Shown: positions 52,230-62,190 of the stretch, piece by piece | How the letters are laid out: every line of letters starts with the position of its first letter | Position numbering within the stretch: the stretch's first letter is position 1 | Assembly: GCF_003315175.1 (NCBI RefSeq) | Contig: NZ_QNRQ01000018.1 | Coordinates: forward strand, 1 to 64,000 | Reading direction: 5' to 3' | Length of the DNA stretch: 64,000 nt | Source: Eoetvoesiella caeni | Lineage (GTDB): Bacteria > Pseudomonadota > Gammaproteobacteria > Burkholderiales > Burkholderiaceae_B | The notes under the pieces: model-generated | What the model saw: the letters and a program-made list of their open reading frames with translations, nothing else | Database searches by the model: none | Told to the model about the DNA's origin: nothing | Translations under genes and position numbers: made by a program

Positions 52230-53992
52230 GCAGCGGCCTCGTCGTTTTGCTCGGCGGATTCCACCAGGTGGATGAAGGCGTCTTCCATGGTTGGATCTGG
52301 CGTTTCTTTGGTGGCAGCCCCTTGCTTGAGCGCATCGGGCGTGTCCAGGGCAATCAGGCGCGCGCGTGAAAGCATGGCGACGCGATCACAGTATTCGGCT
52401 TCGTCCATGAAGTGGGTGGTGACCATGATGGTCACGCCCTTGCGTGCCAGGCCGTTAATGTGGGTCCAGAACTCGCGGCGGGTGATCGGGTCAACCCCAG
52501 AGGTCGGTTCATCCAGAAAAAGCACGGGTGGGCGGTGCATCAAGGCACACGCCAATGCCAGCCGTTGCTTGAGCCCCAGGGGCAAGGAGTCGGGCGTGGT
52601 CGACAACCAGTTTCCTAAATCGAAGGTGTCGATCATTTCTTCGAGGCGTTCGTGCCGCGTCTGGCCCTCCAGCCCGTACACACCTGCCGAGAACTCCAGG
52701 TTCTGGCGCACCGAAAGCAGACCGTACAGAGAGAACTTTTGCGCCATATACCCCAGCTTACCTTTGGCCGCGCCAGTGGCCCGGCGCAGATCGTGCCCCA
52801 CCACCTGGGCCTCGCCCTGGGTGGGCCTAAGCAGGCCGCACAGCATCTTGAACGTGGTGGATTTTCCCGCGCCGTTGGGGCCAAGCAAGCCGAAAATTTC
52901 GCCTTGATGCACATCGAAACTGACGTTGTCGGTGGCGATGAAATTGCCGAAACGCTTAGTAAGATTACGGCACGACACGGCAATGTCGGAACCGAGTTCG
53001 ACAACAGGCAGGCGTTCGGCCAGCGCTGAGGTGCCGCCTGGGCCGCCGCCTAACAGGTCAATGAAGGCGTCTTCAAACCGTGCGGGTACTGGCGTTAATG
53101 TCACGTGCGCCTGCTTGGCCAATGTCTGGATGGCTTCAGGTTGCGCACCGGCGCGCAGCACAATACGTACGCCCGCCCCCTGAATGACACCGTCGCTTAC
53201 GGCGTCCAGATCGAGTGCCTGGGTCAGCACCGCCCGACGTTGGTCTCCTACGTTTTGCAGGCGAAAGCTGCGGCCCTCAAGCTGCGCCGTCAGGCTCTGT
53301 GGCGGCCCGTCGAACAGCAGCTTCCCTTGATTGAGCAACAGAACGCTTTCGCAACGTTCAGCCTCATCCAGATAGGCGGTGGACCACACCACGGCCATGC
53401 CCTCATCGGTCAGGGCCTGCACCATGCGCCACAAGTCTTGTCGGCTGACCGGATCGACGCCTACGCCGGGTTCATCCAGCAGCAACACCTTGGGTCGCGC
53501 CATCAGCGCGCAGGCCAGGCCCAGCTTCTGTTTCATGCCGCCGGAAAGTTTGCCAGCCAGGCGCTCGGTGAAGGGCTCCAGACGCGTGAAATTCAGCAGT
53601 TCGGCGAACAGGTCGGTGTTGCGATGGGCATCCATGCCACGAAGTTGCGCGTACAGACGCATGTTCTCCATGACCGATAAATCTTCGTAGAGCCCGAAAC
53701 GCTGCGGCATGTAGCCGGTGACCACGTGAATCGCTTCGTTATCTTGCACGACATCGTATCCCGCCACTGTGGCCCGCCCCGCATTGGGCTCGAGCAGGCC
53801 GGTCAAGATACGCATGAGTGTCGTCTTGCCCGCACCATCGGGGCCCACCAGACCGGTCAGGCGTCCGTAATGGATGGATGCGCTTAACGCCTGCAGCGCC
53901 TGAACATGGCCGAAATGCTTATCCAGCGAATCGATGACGACAGCAGCGTTTCCATTTTTCGATGGGTCAGCCGTGATGGAACGGGCGTGCAT
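52226..53992 (-). CDS. Tandem ABC ATPase of the efflux pump (YbhF type)
   Basis: 588 residues with two nucleotide-binding domains. The first has Walker A GPDGAGKT (about 50-57), LSGGMKQKLGL and the Walker B stretch VLLLDEPGVGVD. The second has GPNGAGKS (about 372-379), a degenerate signature LPLGLKQRLAL, and VLFLDEPTSGVD. It powers the two adjacent permeases. The HlyD gene that should precede it is reduced to its last 124 codons, ending 1 base away, so the whole operon has lost its original promoter. Confidence 0.85.
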   Translation of the reverse strand: MHARSITADPSKNGNAAVVIDSLDKHFGHVQALQALSASIHYGRLTGLVGPDGAGKTTLMRILTGLLEPNAGRATVAGYDVVQDNEAIHVVTGYMPQRFGLYEDLSVMENMRLYAQLRGMDAHRNTDLFAELLNFTRLEPFTERLAGKLSGGMKQKLGLACALMARPKVLLLDEPGVGVDPVSRQDLWRMVQALTDEGMAVVWSTAYLDEAERCESVLLLNQGKLLFDGPPQSLTAQLEGRSFRLQNVGDQRRAVLTQALDLDAVSDGVIQGAGVRIVLRAGAQPEAIQTLAKQAHVTLTPVPARFEDAFIDLLGGGPGGTSALAERLPVVELGSDIAVSCRNLTKRFGNFIATDNVSFDVHQGEIFGLLGPNGAGKSTTFKMLCGLLRPTQGEAQVVGHDLRRATGAAKGKLGYMAQKFSLYGLLSVRQNLEFSAGVYGLEGQTRHERLEEMIDTFDLGNWLSTTPDSLPLGLKQRLALACALMHRPPVLFLDEPTSGVDPITRREFWTHINGLARKGVTIMVTTHFMDEAEYCDRVAMLSRARLIALDTPDALKQGAATKETPDPTMEDAFIHLVESAEQNDEAAA

Positions 53993-53993
53993 G

Positions 53994-54363
53994 TCAGTTT
54001 TTCCTGGTTGGGGTGCTGGAGTCGGTATGGGTATCGACGTCTATCGTCACCGGCATGCCTTGGCGCAATCCCTTGTCGCTGTCGGCTTCATCAATGACGA
54101 TACGCAGGCGGTACACCAGATCGGTGCGCAAGTCTGTGGTTTCTACTGTTTTGGGGGTGAACTCGGCGCGAGGCGAGATGAAACCGATCTGGCCGTCATA
54201 CACTTTGTCGGTTGAGTCGTTAGAAACCTTTACTTTAGTACCGGGCGCGATGCGCCCAAGATCCGGTTCCGCGACATAGGCACGGACATAGACAGGTTGA
54301 TCCAGACTCAGGCTGTAGACGGAGCTTTGGCTGGTCACCATGCTGCCGCCAACGGTTTCCACA
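53994..54363 (-). pseudogene. HlyD-family adaptor, only the C-terminal part left
   Basis: About 120 residues: [22 protein letters not shown], then [11 protein letters not shown] and [15 protein letters not shown] with a YRLRIVIDE strand, i.e. the beta-barrel and membrane-proximal end of a YbhG/HlyD adaptor. The membrane helix and coiled coil are missing. The frame opens in a LysR gene on the opposite strand at about 54363, so the gene was cut at the cargo boundary. A pump without its adaptor is probably impaired. Confidence 0.72.
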
Positions 54364-55019
54364 GTCAATTACGCATTGCGCTGTCCGATGGCATCACACC
54401 CTCGCGCTTGCCCAGCCTGCTGGCCCTGTGCCGTGAGGAAGAGCCAGAGGTCGAAATCCGCGTATTCGAGGTGTCTCTGTCGCAGCAAATCAAGGGGCTG
54501 AATGACGACCTGTACTACGTAGGGTTCGCGCAGTCCGATCAAGTTGGAGAAGGCATTGCTGCCGATGCGGTATGGAGTGATCCGCTATGGGTGGCGGTGC
54601 CGGCGCGCCATCCGTTGCTTAAGCATAAGCGCATCCCGCTGGATGAGTTGCTGCGTTATCCCCTTGTGCTGTGTGACCCGCAGGCATGCGAAGGTCATGC
54701 GCAGCAAGTGGAACGGGTACTGCGCCGCGCTGATATGGAACCATTGATTGCAGAGCGGGTGGCCTCGTTCGATTTGATGATGGCGCTGGTGTCGGCAGGC
54801 TTTGCGCTGGGCCTGGCGGGGGCGTCACACATCAAGTCCAGCCGCGAACCGGGCGTGGTGGCACGACCCCTTGCAGGCCGTTCGCCCATACTCACGACGT
54901 ACTTGTTGCGGCGTGAAGCTGAAACCTCAGTAACCATCTTCCGTTTTATTGAACGGGTGCGAGCCATCGAGTCACCCGAAGGCGTCAGGCCGACGCTACC
55001 GCTTGAACCTGATACCTAG
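54363..55019 (+). pseudogene. LysR-type regulator, substrate-binding domain only
   Basis: About 220 residues from QLRIALSDG to the stop. IRVFEVSLSQQIKGLNDDLYYVGFAQ, the VWSDPLWVAVPARHPL strand and RYPLVLCDPQACEGH are a typical LysR effector-binding domain; the DNA-binding helix-turn-helix is missing, cut off at the cargo boundary. The open frame reaches back to 54297 inside the HlyD fragment. In Tn4371-like elements a LysR gene stands upstream of traG, which makes this its remnant. Confidence 0.7.
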
Positions 55020-55033
55020 GAGGAAGTCGAGCT

Positions 55034-55300
55034 ATGAAACACCTTTCCGTACTGTTGCTGGTTATGGGGCTGGCTGCTTGCGGCCAATCTGAGCCCCCAA
55101 AACCTCAACCGGATGCGCCCACCGTGGAGGAACTGGCCGCTGATCCCGAACGGTTGAGGGAACTACGCCGCCAGTGCAAGACAGATCGTCCCCACATGGG
55201 TGATGTGCTGTGCAACTGCGTGGCTGAAGCGACGAATAAACGTTTCTTTGGTGACGGCAAAGTGCCTTATACGCCGCAGGAAACATCGCCGAAGTTCTGA
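55034..55300 (+). CDS. eexN: EexN-family entry-exclusion lipoprotein
   Basis: 88 residues. The signal ends in the lipobox GLAAC, and the mature part (TVEELAADPERLRELRRQCKTDRPHMGDVLCNCVAEATNKRFFG) is the EexN pattern with three Cys after the anchor. EexN-type lipoproteins block redundant transfer between cells that carry the same system, although many annotated members are untested. A ribosome site AGGAGGAAG precedes the ATG. It is followed by a strong terminator. Confidence 0.78.
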   Translation: MKHLSVLLLVMGLAACGQSEPPKPQPDAPTVEELAADPERLRELRRQCKTDRPHMGDVLCNCVAEATNKRFFGDGKVPYTPQETSPKF

Positions 55301-55339
55301 TCGTCGGCCACGCGCCACATATTTCCGTTTTTCTTTGCT

Positions 55340-55376
55340 AAAACGCCGCAGCGCGCCCACGCTTGCGGCGTTTTTG
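55340..55376 (+). terminator. Rho-independent terminator before traG
   Basis: AAACGCCGCA-GCG pairs with CGC-TTGCGGCGTTT at 55340-55376 and ends in TTTTT. It separates the EexN gene from traG, which therefore needs its own promoter in the following 160 bases. Confidence 0.8.
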
Positions 55377-55536
55377 TCGTGTTCGCCCCAGCCTGAAACG
55401 ATGCTTTTTTCATCACCTTCGTCCCGATAACAGTCTTTGACCGGCACTGGCCCGGCACCGATCCTCGTAAGGAAGGCACATGTACGTGTCGCATTTTCAC
55501 GGGGATTTGAACGCAGGGGAAAACGGAGGCCAGGCT

Positions 55537-57552
55537 ATGCAAGGGACGAATGTACTGTTCGGGCAGATCGCCGTCGTATTCGGCATTGTGATCGCCGGCG
55601 TGTGGAGTGCCACACAATGGACAGCCGCCGCCCTGGGCTATCAGCTACGCCTGGGTTCGCCCTGGTTTGATTTTCACGGTACGCCGATTTATTACCCTTG
55701 GCGATTGTTCGAGTGGTGGTTTTTCTTCGATGCCTATGCGTCGGAAGTCTTCAACACAGGCGGCCTGATCGCGGGCGGCAGCGGCCTGGTGGCCGTGGTG
55801 GTGGCCATCGGCATGTCGATCTGGCGCTCGCGCCAGGCCCGTCTGGTCACGACCTACGGTTCGGCCCGTTGGGCCGAGATCAGTGACATTCGCGACGCCG
55901 GACTCACCCAACCCGTCGGAGTTTTCCTGGGTCAGCATGAGGGGCAGTACCTACGCCACGAAGGGCCGGAGCATGTGCTGGCCTTTGCACCCACGCGCTC
56001 GGGCAAAGGGGTGGGCCTGGTGGTGCCTACCTTGTTGAGTTGGCCGGCCTCGGCCGTCATTCACGATATCAAGGGCGAAAACTGGCAGATCACTGCCGGC
56101 TGGCGTGCGCGTTTCTCGCACTGCCTGCTGTTTAACCCCACAGATAGCCAGTCTGCTGGCTACAACCCGCTGCTGGAAGTCCGGCGTGGCGCGCATGAGG
56201 TGCGCGACGTGCAGAACATCGCCGATATTTTGGTTGACCCCGAAGGCGCACTGGAAAAGCGAAATCATTGGGAAAAAACCTCGCACGCGCTGCTTGTCGG
56301 CGCCATCCTGCACGTGCTCTATGCCGGCGAAGACAAGACGCTGCGCGGGGTGGCGAATTTTCTGTCCGACCCTGCTTGCCCGTTCGAGCTGACCTTGCAT
56401 CGGATGATGACGACGCCGCACCTGGGCGCGGAGGGGGAAGAAGGCAGGCCGCATCCTGTGGTGGCCTCCGCCGCTCGCGAAGTGCTGAATAAATCGGATA
56501 ACGAGCGCTCGGGCGTTTTGAGCACGGCCATGTCCTTCCTCGGCCTATACCGCGACCCGACGGTGGCCGAAGTCACCTCGCGTTGCGACTGGCGCATTGC
56601 CGACCTGATTGCCTCCGACCATCCGGTATCGCTGTACCTGGTGGTGCCGCCTTCGGATATTTCACGCACCAAGCCGCTGATCCGGGTCATTTTGAACCAG
56701 ATCGGGCGTCGGCTGACGGAATCGCTGGATGGTTCCGACGGCATCGAGCGCCGCCATAAGCTGCTGCTGATGCTCGATGAGTTTCCCGCGCTGGGTCGCC
56801 TGGACTTCTTTGAGACGGCGCTGGCCTTTATGGCCGGTTACGGCATCCGCAGCTTTCTGATCTCACAGTCGCTCAACCAGATCGACAAGGCTTACGGCCA
56901 GAACCATTCCATTCTGGACAACTGCCATGTGCGCGTGACCTTTGCCACCAACGACGAGCGCACCGCCAAGCGGATTTCCGAAACCCTGGGTACGGCCACC
57001 GAACTGCGCGCCCAGCGCAACTATGCCGGGCATCGCCTGGCACCCTGGCTGGGTCACTTGATGGTGTCGCGCCAGGAAACGGCGCGGCCCCTGTTGACCC
57101 CTGGCGAAGTGATGCAGCTTCCGCCGGATGAGGCGGTGGTGATGGTGTCCAGCGTGGCGCCGATCAAGGCCAAGAAGCTGCGCTACTACCGGGATGCCAA
57201 TTTTAAGCATCGCGTGCTGCCCCCGCCCGTGCTTGCCGCCGGGCGCTATGCGGATACGCCGCCAGTTCGTCCAGACGACTGGAGCGGCTTGTCGATTCCG
57301 GCTGATCCCGCCACTGCTGAAGCGATGGAGAGCCAAGACACAGGCGGTACGGCAGACGATGGCGGCCCGCGTCGTCAGCCTGAACTGGCGGACGTGATTG
57401 TCTACAGCCCCGAACCCGAATACCCATCCAGCGACTTGTCGCTGTTGGATGACGACGACCTGCCACCCATGCTGCCCAGCCAGCTTGACCCGGCCATGCA
57501 GCGCGTGGCGCGCATGGCTGCCCTCGATCCTGATGACGGAATCCAGCTATGA
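55537..57552 (+). CDS. traG: TraG/VirD4-type coupling protein
   Basis: 671 residues. Two membrane segments near residues 8-28 and 78-95 precede the ATPase: APTRSGKGVG (Walker A about 151-160), IHDIKGENWQITAGWR, and LLLMLDEFPALG (Walker B), followed by YGQNHSILDNCHVRVTFATND. It links the relaxase-DNA complex to the Trb channel. The ATG at 55537 has GGAGG upstream; an earlier start at 55480 is weaker. It is coupled to the copG gene (ATGA). Confidence 0.87.
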   Translation: MQGTNVLFGQIAVVFGIVIAGVWSATQWTAAALGYQLRLGSPWFDFHGTPIYYPWRLFEWWFFFDAYASEVFNTGGLIAGGSGLVAVVVAIGMSIWRSRQARLVTTYGSARWAEISDIRDAGLTQPVGVFLGQHEGQYLRHEGPEHVLAFAPTRSGKGVGLVVPTLLSWPASAVIHDIKGENWQITAGWRARFSHCLLFNPTDSQSAGYNPLLEVRRGAHEVRDVQNIADILVDPEGALEKRNHWEKTSHALLVGAILHVLYAGEDKTLRGVANFLSDPACPFELTLHRMMTTPHLGAEGEEGRPHPVVASAAREVLNKSDNERSGVLSTAMSFLGLYRDPTVAEVTSRCDWRIADLIASDHPVSLYLVVPPSDISRTKPLIRVILNQIGRRLTESLDGSDGIERRHKLLLMLDEFPALGRLDFFETALAFMAGYGIRSFLISQSLNQIDKAYGQNHSILDNCHVRVTFATNDERTAKRISETLGTATELRAQRNYAGHRLAPWLGHLMVSRQETARPLLTPGEVMQLPPDEAVVMVSSVAPIKAKKLRYYRDANFKHRVLPPPVLAAGRYADTPPVRPDDWSGLSIPADPATAEAMESQDTGGTADDGGPRRQPELADVIVYSPEPEYPSSDLSLLDDDDLPPMLPSQLDPAMQRVARMAALDPDDGIQL

Positions 57553-58013
57553 GCCGATATCGCCTGAACCTCTTTATCCACCCGGAACACGCCAAGCGCC
57601 TGGACGAGTTGGCCGCCAAGAAAGGGGTGTCCAAGTCTTCCATCGTGGCTGCCGCCCTGACCTCCTGGCTTTCGCCCGATGCAGGCGACCAGCGCGAAGC
57701 GGCGATGGCCAAGCGTCTGGATCGGCTATCTCGCCAGTTCGAGCGCCTGGAGCGAGACCAGAACATCCAGATCGAGACCCTGGCGCTATTTGTGCGTTAT
57801 TACCTGACGGTCAGTACGCCGGTGCCTGAAGCCCATCAGGATGCGGCCCGCGCCCAGGGCAAGGCGCGTTTCGAGCAATTCGTCGAACAGCTTGGCCGCC
57901 ACCTGCTGCGTGGTCGCAGCCTGGTGCGCGACGTGGTGGAGGAGCTGCACCCCGACCCGGTGCGGATGGACGACACGGCACCCGCATTCGAGAGGCAGGA
58001 GCGTGCATCATGA
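57549..58013 (+). CDS. CopG-like ribbon-helix-helix protein of the tra/trb operon
   Basis: 154 residues. NLFIHPEHAKRLDELAAKKGVSKSSIVAAALTSWL at about 7-42 is a ribbon-helix-helix module, and the remainder is helical (FERLERDQNIQIETLALFVRYYLT). Proteins of this kind stand between traG and trbB in this family and probably repress the operon. It overlaps both neighbours by 4 bases. Confidence 0.75.
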   Translation: MSRYRLNLFIHPEHAKRLDELAAKKGVSKSSIVAAALTSWLSPDAGDQREAAMAKRLDRLSRQFERLERDQNIQIETLALFVRYYLTVSTPVPEAHQDAARAQGKARFEQFVEQLGRHLLRGRSLVRDVVEELHPDPVRMDDTAPAFERQERAS

Positions 58014-59080
58014 GCGCCGTCCCGCAGTTCACACCCGAACCACGTTCATCCGCTGCGGCGTCTCAAGATCGCCGTATCCAGATGCTGCGCACCGCCATGG
58101 GACCAGTGATCGCCACCGCGCTGGAAGACCCGGATGTGGTAGAAATCATGCTCAACCCTGACCGCAGCCTTTGGGTGGATCGGCTCTCTATGGGCCGCAC
58201 GCCGTTGGGGGTTGAACTGTCCGAAGCCGATGGTGAGCGCATCATTCGTCTGGTTGCGGCCCACGTCGGTGCGGAAGTGCATCGCGGCCAGCCCTTGTTG
58301 ACCGCCGAACTACCCGAAACCGGCGAACGCTTCGAGGGCATCTTACCGCCCGCCGCACCCGGCCCGGCTTTCGCGCTGCGCAAGCGGGCGGTGAGCATCC
58401 TTAGTCTGGATCGCTATGTGGCCGACGGCACCCTTGCTGCCGAACAAGCCGAGTTTCTGAGGATTGCGGTACGCGAGCGCCAGAACATCCTGATTGCTGG
58501 GGGCACCAGTACCGGCAAGACGACGCTTGCCAATGCCTTGCTGGCCGAGATCGCCGCCACGGGCGATCGCGTACTGGTGCTGGAAGACACCATCGAGCTG
58601 CAATGCGCCGCCCGCGACCACGTGCCGCTGCGCACCCGTGCGGGGGTCGTGTCCATGCAGGAGCTGGTGCGCGCCACCATGCGCCTACGCCCCGACCGCG
58701 TGGTGGTCGGTGAGGTGCGCGGCGGCGAAGCCCTGGATCTCATCAAGGTCTGGGGAACCGGCCACCCCGGCGGCATCGCCACCATTCACGCCGGTTCCGC
58801 CTTGGGCGCACTGCTGCGCCTGGAACAACTGATTCTGGAAGTGGCGGTGAACCCGCCCAGAGCGCTGATTGCCGAGGCGGTCAACGTCGTGATCCATATC
58901 GCTGGGCGCGGGCGTAAGCGCCGCGTGGACAGCATCGCCCGCGTCATCGGGTTCGATGCGGCGGGCTATCACCTGGCGGATGCCTTGGCGGCACCGCTTT
59001 ATGCACGATCGCCTGTTGCTGGTGCTGCACCGGCTACAGCGATTTCCCCGTTTCTTGATCCTGCTGGAGAACTGTCATGA
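58010..59080 (+). CDS. trbB: TrbB secretion ATPase (VirB11 family)
   Basis: 356 residues. Walker A GGTSTGKT lies at 164-171, then EDTIELQCAARDHV, GEVRGGEALDLIK and GTGHPGGIATIHAG, the VirB11-type nucleotide and His boxes. It powers assembly of the Trb mating apparatus at the inner membrane. This is the second VirB11 homologue in the window after that of the virB block; they are only distantly alike. Confidence 0.88.
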   Translation: MSAVPQFTPEPRSSAAASQDRRIQMLRTAMGPVIATALEDPDVVEIMLNPDRSLWVDRLSMGRTPLGVELSEADGERIIRLVAAHVGAEVHRGQPLLTAELPETGERFEGILPPAAPGPAFALRKRAVSILSLDRYVADGTLAAEQAEFLRIAVRERQNILIAGGTSTGKTTLANALLAEIAATGDRVLVLEDTIELQCAARDHVPLRTRAGVVSMQELVRATMRLRPDRVVVGEVRGGEALDLIKVWGTGHPGGIATIHAGSALGALLRLEQLILEVAVNPPRALIAEAVNVVIHIAGRGRKRRVDSIARVIGFDAAGYHLADALAAPLYARSPVAGAAPATAISPFLDPAGELS

Positions 59081-59454
59081 CGCTTGTTAATGCTTTACGT
59101 GTTTCTGTAAACCCGCCTTTGCGTCTCGCGCGGCTGCGCCGCCTGGCCCGGCCTGCCGGACAGGGGCTGCTGCTGGCCGCGTTGATGCTGTTGGCCGCCG
59201 GTGCGGCGCAGGCCGCCGGCTCCTCCATGCCCTGGGAAGGCCCGCTGCAATCCATTCTGGAGTCGATCCAGGGGCCGGTCGCGCGCATCGTCGCGGTCAT
59301 CATCATTATCGCCACGGGGCTGGCGCTGGCCTTTGGCGATACCAGCGGCGGCTTTCGTAAGCTGATTCAGATCGTCTTTGGTCTGTCCATCGCCTTTGCC
59401 GCGTCCTCGTTCTTCCTGTCGTTCTTCAGTTTCTCCGGCGGGGCCGTCGTATGA
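59077..59454 (+). CDS. trbC: TrbC pilin
   Basis: 125 residues with a long signal region (GQGLLLAALMLLAAGAAQA, cut near residue 46) and two hydrophobic helices (IVAVIIIIATGLALAFG and LSIAFAASSFFLSFFSF). It is the pilin precursor expected to be processed and cyclised by the TraF peptidase at 43064. The overlaps with trbB and trbD are 4 bases each. Confidence 0.83.
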   Translation: MTLVNALRVSVNPPLRLARLRRLARPAGQGLLLAALMLLAAGAAQAAGSSMPWEGPLQSILESIQGPVARIVAVIIIIATGLALAFGDTSGGFRKLIQIVFGLSIAFAASSFFLSFFSFSGGAVV

Positions 59455-59723
59455 GCGCCGCTGACACCTTCGCCACTGGGTTTGAAGTGCCGCTGCATCG
59501 CTCGCTGACCGAGCCGATCTTGATGGGCGGTGCGCCGCGCACCGTGGCGATTGCCAACGGCACGCTGGCCGCTGCCGTCGGGCTGGGTCTGCAACTGTGG
59601 ATACCGGGTGTGGTGCTGTGGATGGTCGGCCATTCGCTGGCCGTATGGGGGGCGCGTGTTGACCCGCAATTCATGCAGGTCTTTGCCCGCCACATCAAAC
59701 ACAAGCCGTTGCTGGACGTGTGA
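59451..59723 (+). CDS. trbD: TrbD inner-membrane protein (VirB3 family)
   Basis: 90 residues. VPLHRSLTEPILMGGAPRTVAI opens as in TrbD, followed by two hydrophobic helices (LAAAVGLGLQLWIPGVVLWMVGHSLAV) and a short cytoplasmic end. It works with TrbE. The stop lies 10 bases before trbE. Confidence 0.83.
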   Translation: MSAADTFATGFEVPLHRSLTEPILMGGAPRTVAIANGTLAAAVGLGLQLWIPGVVLWMVGHSLAVWGARVDPQFMQVFARHIKHKPLLDV

Positions 59724-59733
59724 GGGGAATGCC

Positions 59734-62190
59734 ATGCTGAACCTTGCCGAATACCGTCGACGGCCCGCCTTGCTGGCCGACTGGCTGCCCTGGGCCGGGT
59801 TGATTGCGCCCGGCGTGGTGCTGAACAAGGATGGTTCGTTTCAGCGCACGGCGCGCTTTCGTGGGCCGGATCTGGATAGCGCCACCCAAGGCGAACTGAT
59901 CGCCACCTCCGCCCGCCTGAACAACGCGCTGCGCCGCCTGGGTTCAGGCTGGGCGCTGTTCATCGAAGCCGAGCGCCGGGCGGCTGCGGATTATCCGCGC
60001 TCCGAGTTTCCCGAACCGCTGTCCTGGCTGGTGGACGAGGAGCGTCGCGCCGCGTTTGAAGCCTCCAGCAGCCACTTCGAGAGCAGCTATCACCTGACGC
60101 TGGTGTACCTGCCGCCAGAAGAATCCCGCGCCCGCGCCGCCAAGCTCTTGTATGAGAACGCGCTCGGCGATGGCGTGGATTGGCACGGACGCCTGGAAGC
60201 CTTTATCGCGGAGACGGATCGTGTCTTCGATCTGCTCGATGGCGTGATGCCGGAAATCGCCTGGCTGGATGACAGCCAGACCTTGAGCTATCTACATTCG
60301 ACCATCTCGACACGGCGGTATCGCGTCGGCGTGCCGGACGTGCCGTTTCACATCGACGCGTTGCTGGCCGATTCGCCCCTTGTCGGTGGCCTGGCTCCCA
60401 CGCTGGGCGATGCACACCTGCGCGTGGTGTCGGTGCGCGGCTTTCCGACTTCGACCTGGCCGGGGTTGTTGGATGACCTGAACCGCCTGGGTTTTGCCTA
60501 TCGCTGGAGTACGCGTTTTATGTGCATGGACAAGGCCGAGGCGGAAAAAGAACTGCGCCGCTTGCGCCGTCAGTGGTTTGCCAAGCGCAAGAATGTGGTG
60601 GCGCTACTGCGCGAAACTATTTTCCAGCAGGAAAGCCCGCTGGTCGATACCGATGCCGACAACAAGGCGACCGATGCGGATGCCGCCTTGCAGGCCTTGG
60701 GTAGCGATCAAGTGGCCTTTGGCTACCTCACCGCCACGGTGACGGTGCTGGATGCCGACCCGGCCACCGCCGATGAAAAACAGCGCCTGGTGGAGCGCGT
60801 GATTCAAGGGCGGGGCTTTGTGACGATTCCCGAGACCTTGAATGCCGTCGATGCTTGGTTGTCATCCATTCCCGGCAATGCCTACGCCAACGTGCGCCAG
60901 CCCATCGTATCTACATTGAATCTGGCACACATGATGCCGGTCTCTGCGGTGTGGGCCGGGCCGCAGCAGAACAAGCATCTGGATGGCCCGCCGCTGATCG
61001 TGACCCGTACCGATGGCGCGACGCCGTTCCGGCTGGTGACGCACATCGGCGACGTGGGCCATACCCTGGTAGTGGGGCCGACCGGCATGGGTAAATCGGT
61101 GCTGCTGGCAACCCTCGCTTTGCAATTTCGCCGCTATCGCGGCTCGCGCATTCTGGCCTTCGATATGGGGCGCTCCATGCGCGCGACCATCCTGGGGTTG
61201 GGCGGCGAACATTACGACCTGGGCAATGATGGCGAGATTGCCTTTCAGCCGCTGGCGCGTATCAACGTCGAAAGCGACCGCACCTGGGCAGCCGAATGGC
61301 TGGAAGGCCGATTGCGGCATGAAGGCGTGGCCGTCGGCCCCGATGAGAAGGCGGCCATCTGGTCGGCGCTGGGGAGTCTGGCTGGTGCGCCGGTGGAGCA
61401 GCGCACGATGACGGGCCTGTCGGTGCTGCTGCAATCGAATGCGCTGCGCCAGGCACTTGCGCCCTATGTGCTGGGTGGCGCCCACGGCAAACTGCTGGAC
61501 GCCGATCACGACCGGCTGGGCAGCGCCGAGGTGCAGGGTTTCGAGATGGAAGAGCTGATGGCCAGCCGCGCGGCGGTGCTGGCCGTGCTGGGCTATCTCT
61601 TCGCCCGTTTTGATGAGCGTTTTGATGGTGCGCCCACGCTCTTGATTCTTGACGAATCCTGGCTGTTTTTGGATGACCCGGTGTTTGCCGCCCGCATCCG
61701 TCAATGGTTGAAGACCCTGCGCAAGAAAAACGTGTCGGTGATTTTTGCCACGCAATCGCTGGCCGATATCAAGGAGTCGAGCATCGCGCCCGCCATCATC
61801 GAAAGCTGCGCGAGCCGCATTTTTCTGCCCAACTCGCAGGCGACCGAACCGCAGATTCGCACGATCTACGGAGGCTTCGGCCTGAACAGCCGACAGATCG
61901 AAATCGTCGCCACCGCCGAACCCAAGCGGGATTACTACTACCAGTCGCGGCTGGGCAATCGCCTGTTCGACCTGGACCTGGGGCCAGCGGCACTGGCCTT
62001 TACGGGCGCGTCCACACCGCAAGACCAGCGCGATATGGATCGGGTGCTGATGGATGCCGGCAACCCAGGCTTTGCAGGCGCGTGGCTGCGCCATTGCGGC
62101 CTGGATTGGGCCGCTGACCTGTTGCCCGAGTTTCCCGGCTTTGTGTCGCCGTCTTCGCTTTCCCATTCATCACAGGAGATCTTGTCATGA
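59734..62190 (+). CDS. trbE: TrbE secretion ATPase (VirB4 family)
   Basis: 818 residues. Walker A GPTGMGKS lies at about 448-455 and Walker B TLLILDESWLFLDD near 635-648; VIFATQSLADIKESSIAPAI and FLPNSQATEPQIR follow, as in VirB4-type ATPases. It energises pilus extraction and channel formation. The ATG at 59734 replaces a longer frame beginning inside trbD. It overlaps trbJ by 4 bases. Confidence 0.88.
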   Translation: MLNLAEYRRRPALLADWLPWAGLIAPGVVLNKDGSFQRTARFRGPDLDSATQGELIATSARLNNALRRLGSGWALFIEAERRAAADYPRSEFPEPLSWLVDEERRAAFEASSSHFESSYHLTLVYLPPEESRARAAKLLYENALGDGVDWHGRLEAFIAETDRVFDLLDGVMPEIAWLDDSQTLSYLHSTISTRRYRVGVPDVPFHIDALLADSPLVGGLAPTLGDAHLRVVSVRGFPTSTWPGLLDDLNRLGFAYRWSTRFMCMDKAEAEKELRRLRRQWFAKRKNVVALLRETIFQQESPLVDTDADNKATDADAALQALGSDQVAFGYLTATVTVLDADPATADEKQRLVERVIQGRGFVTIPETLNAVDAWLSSIPGNAYANVRQPIVSTLNLAHMMPVSAVWAGPQQNKHLDGPPLIVTRTDGATPFRLVTHIGDVGHTLVVGPTGMGKSVLLATLALQFRRYRGSRILAFDMGRSMRATILGLGGEHYDLGNDGEIAFQPLARINVESDRTWAAEWLEGRLRHEGVAVGPDEKAAIWSALGSLAGAPVEQRTMTGLSVLLQSNALRQALAPYVLGGAHGKLLDADHDRLGSAEVQGFEMEELMASRAAVLAVLGYLFARFDERFDGAPTLLILDESWLFLDDPVFAARIRQWLKTLRKKNVSVIFATQSLADIKESSIAPAIIESCASRIFLPNSQATEPQIRTIYGGFGLNSRQIEIVATAEPKRDYYYQSRLGNRLFDLDLGPAALAFTGASTPQDQRDMDRVLMDAGNPGFAGAWLRHCGLDWAADLLPEFPGFVSPSSLSHSSQEILS

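Noticed and set aside
60862-62166. Minus-strand frame of 434 residues opposite trbE
   Set aside because: Antisense shadow; the plus strand has Walker motifs and strict operon coupling.
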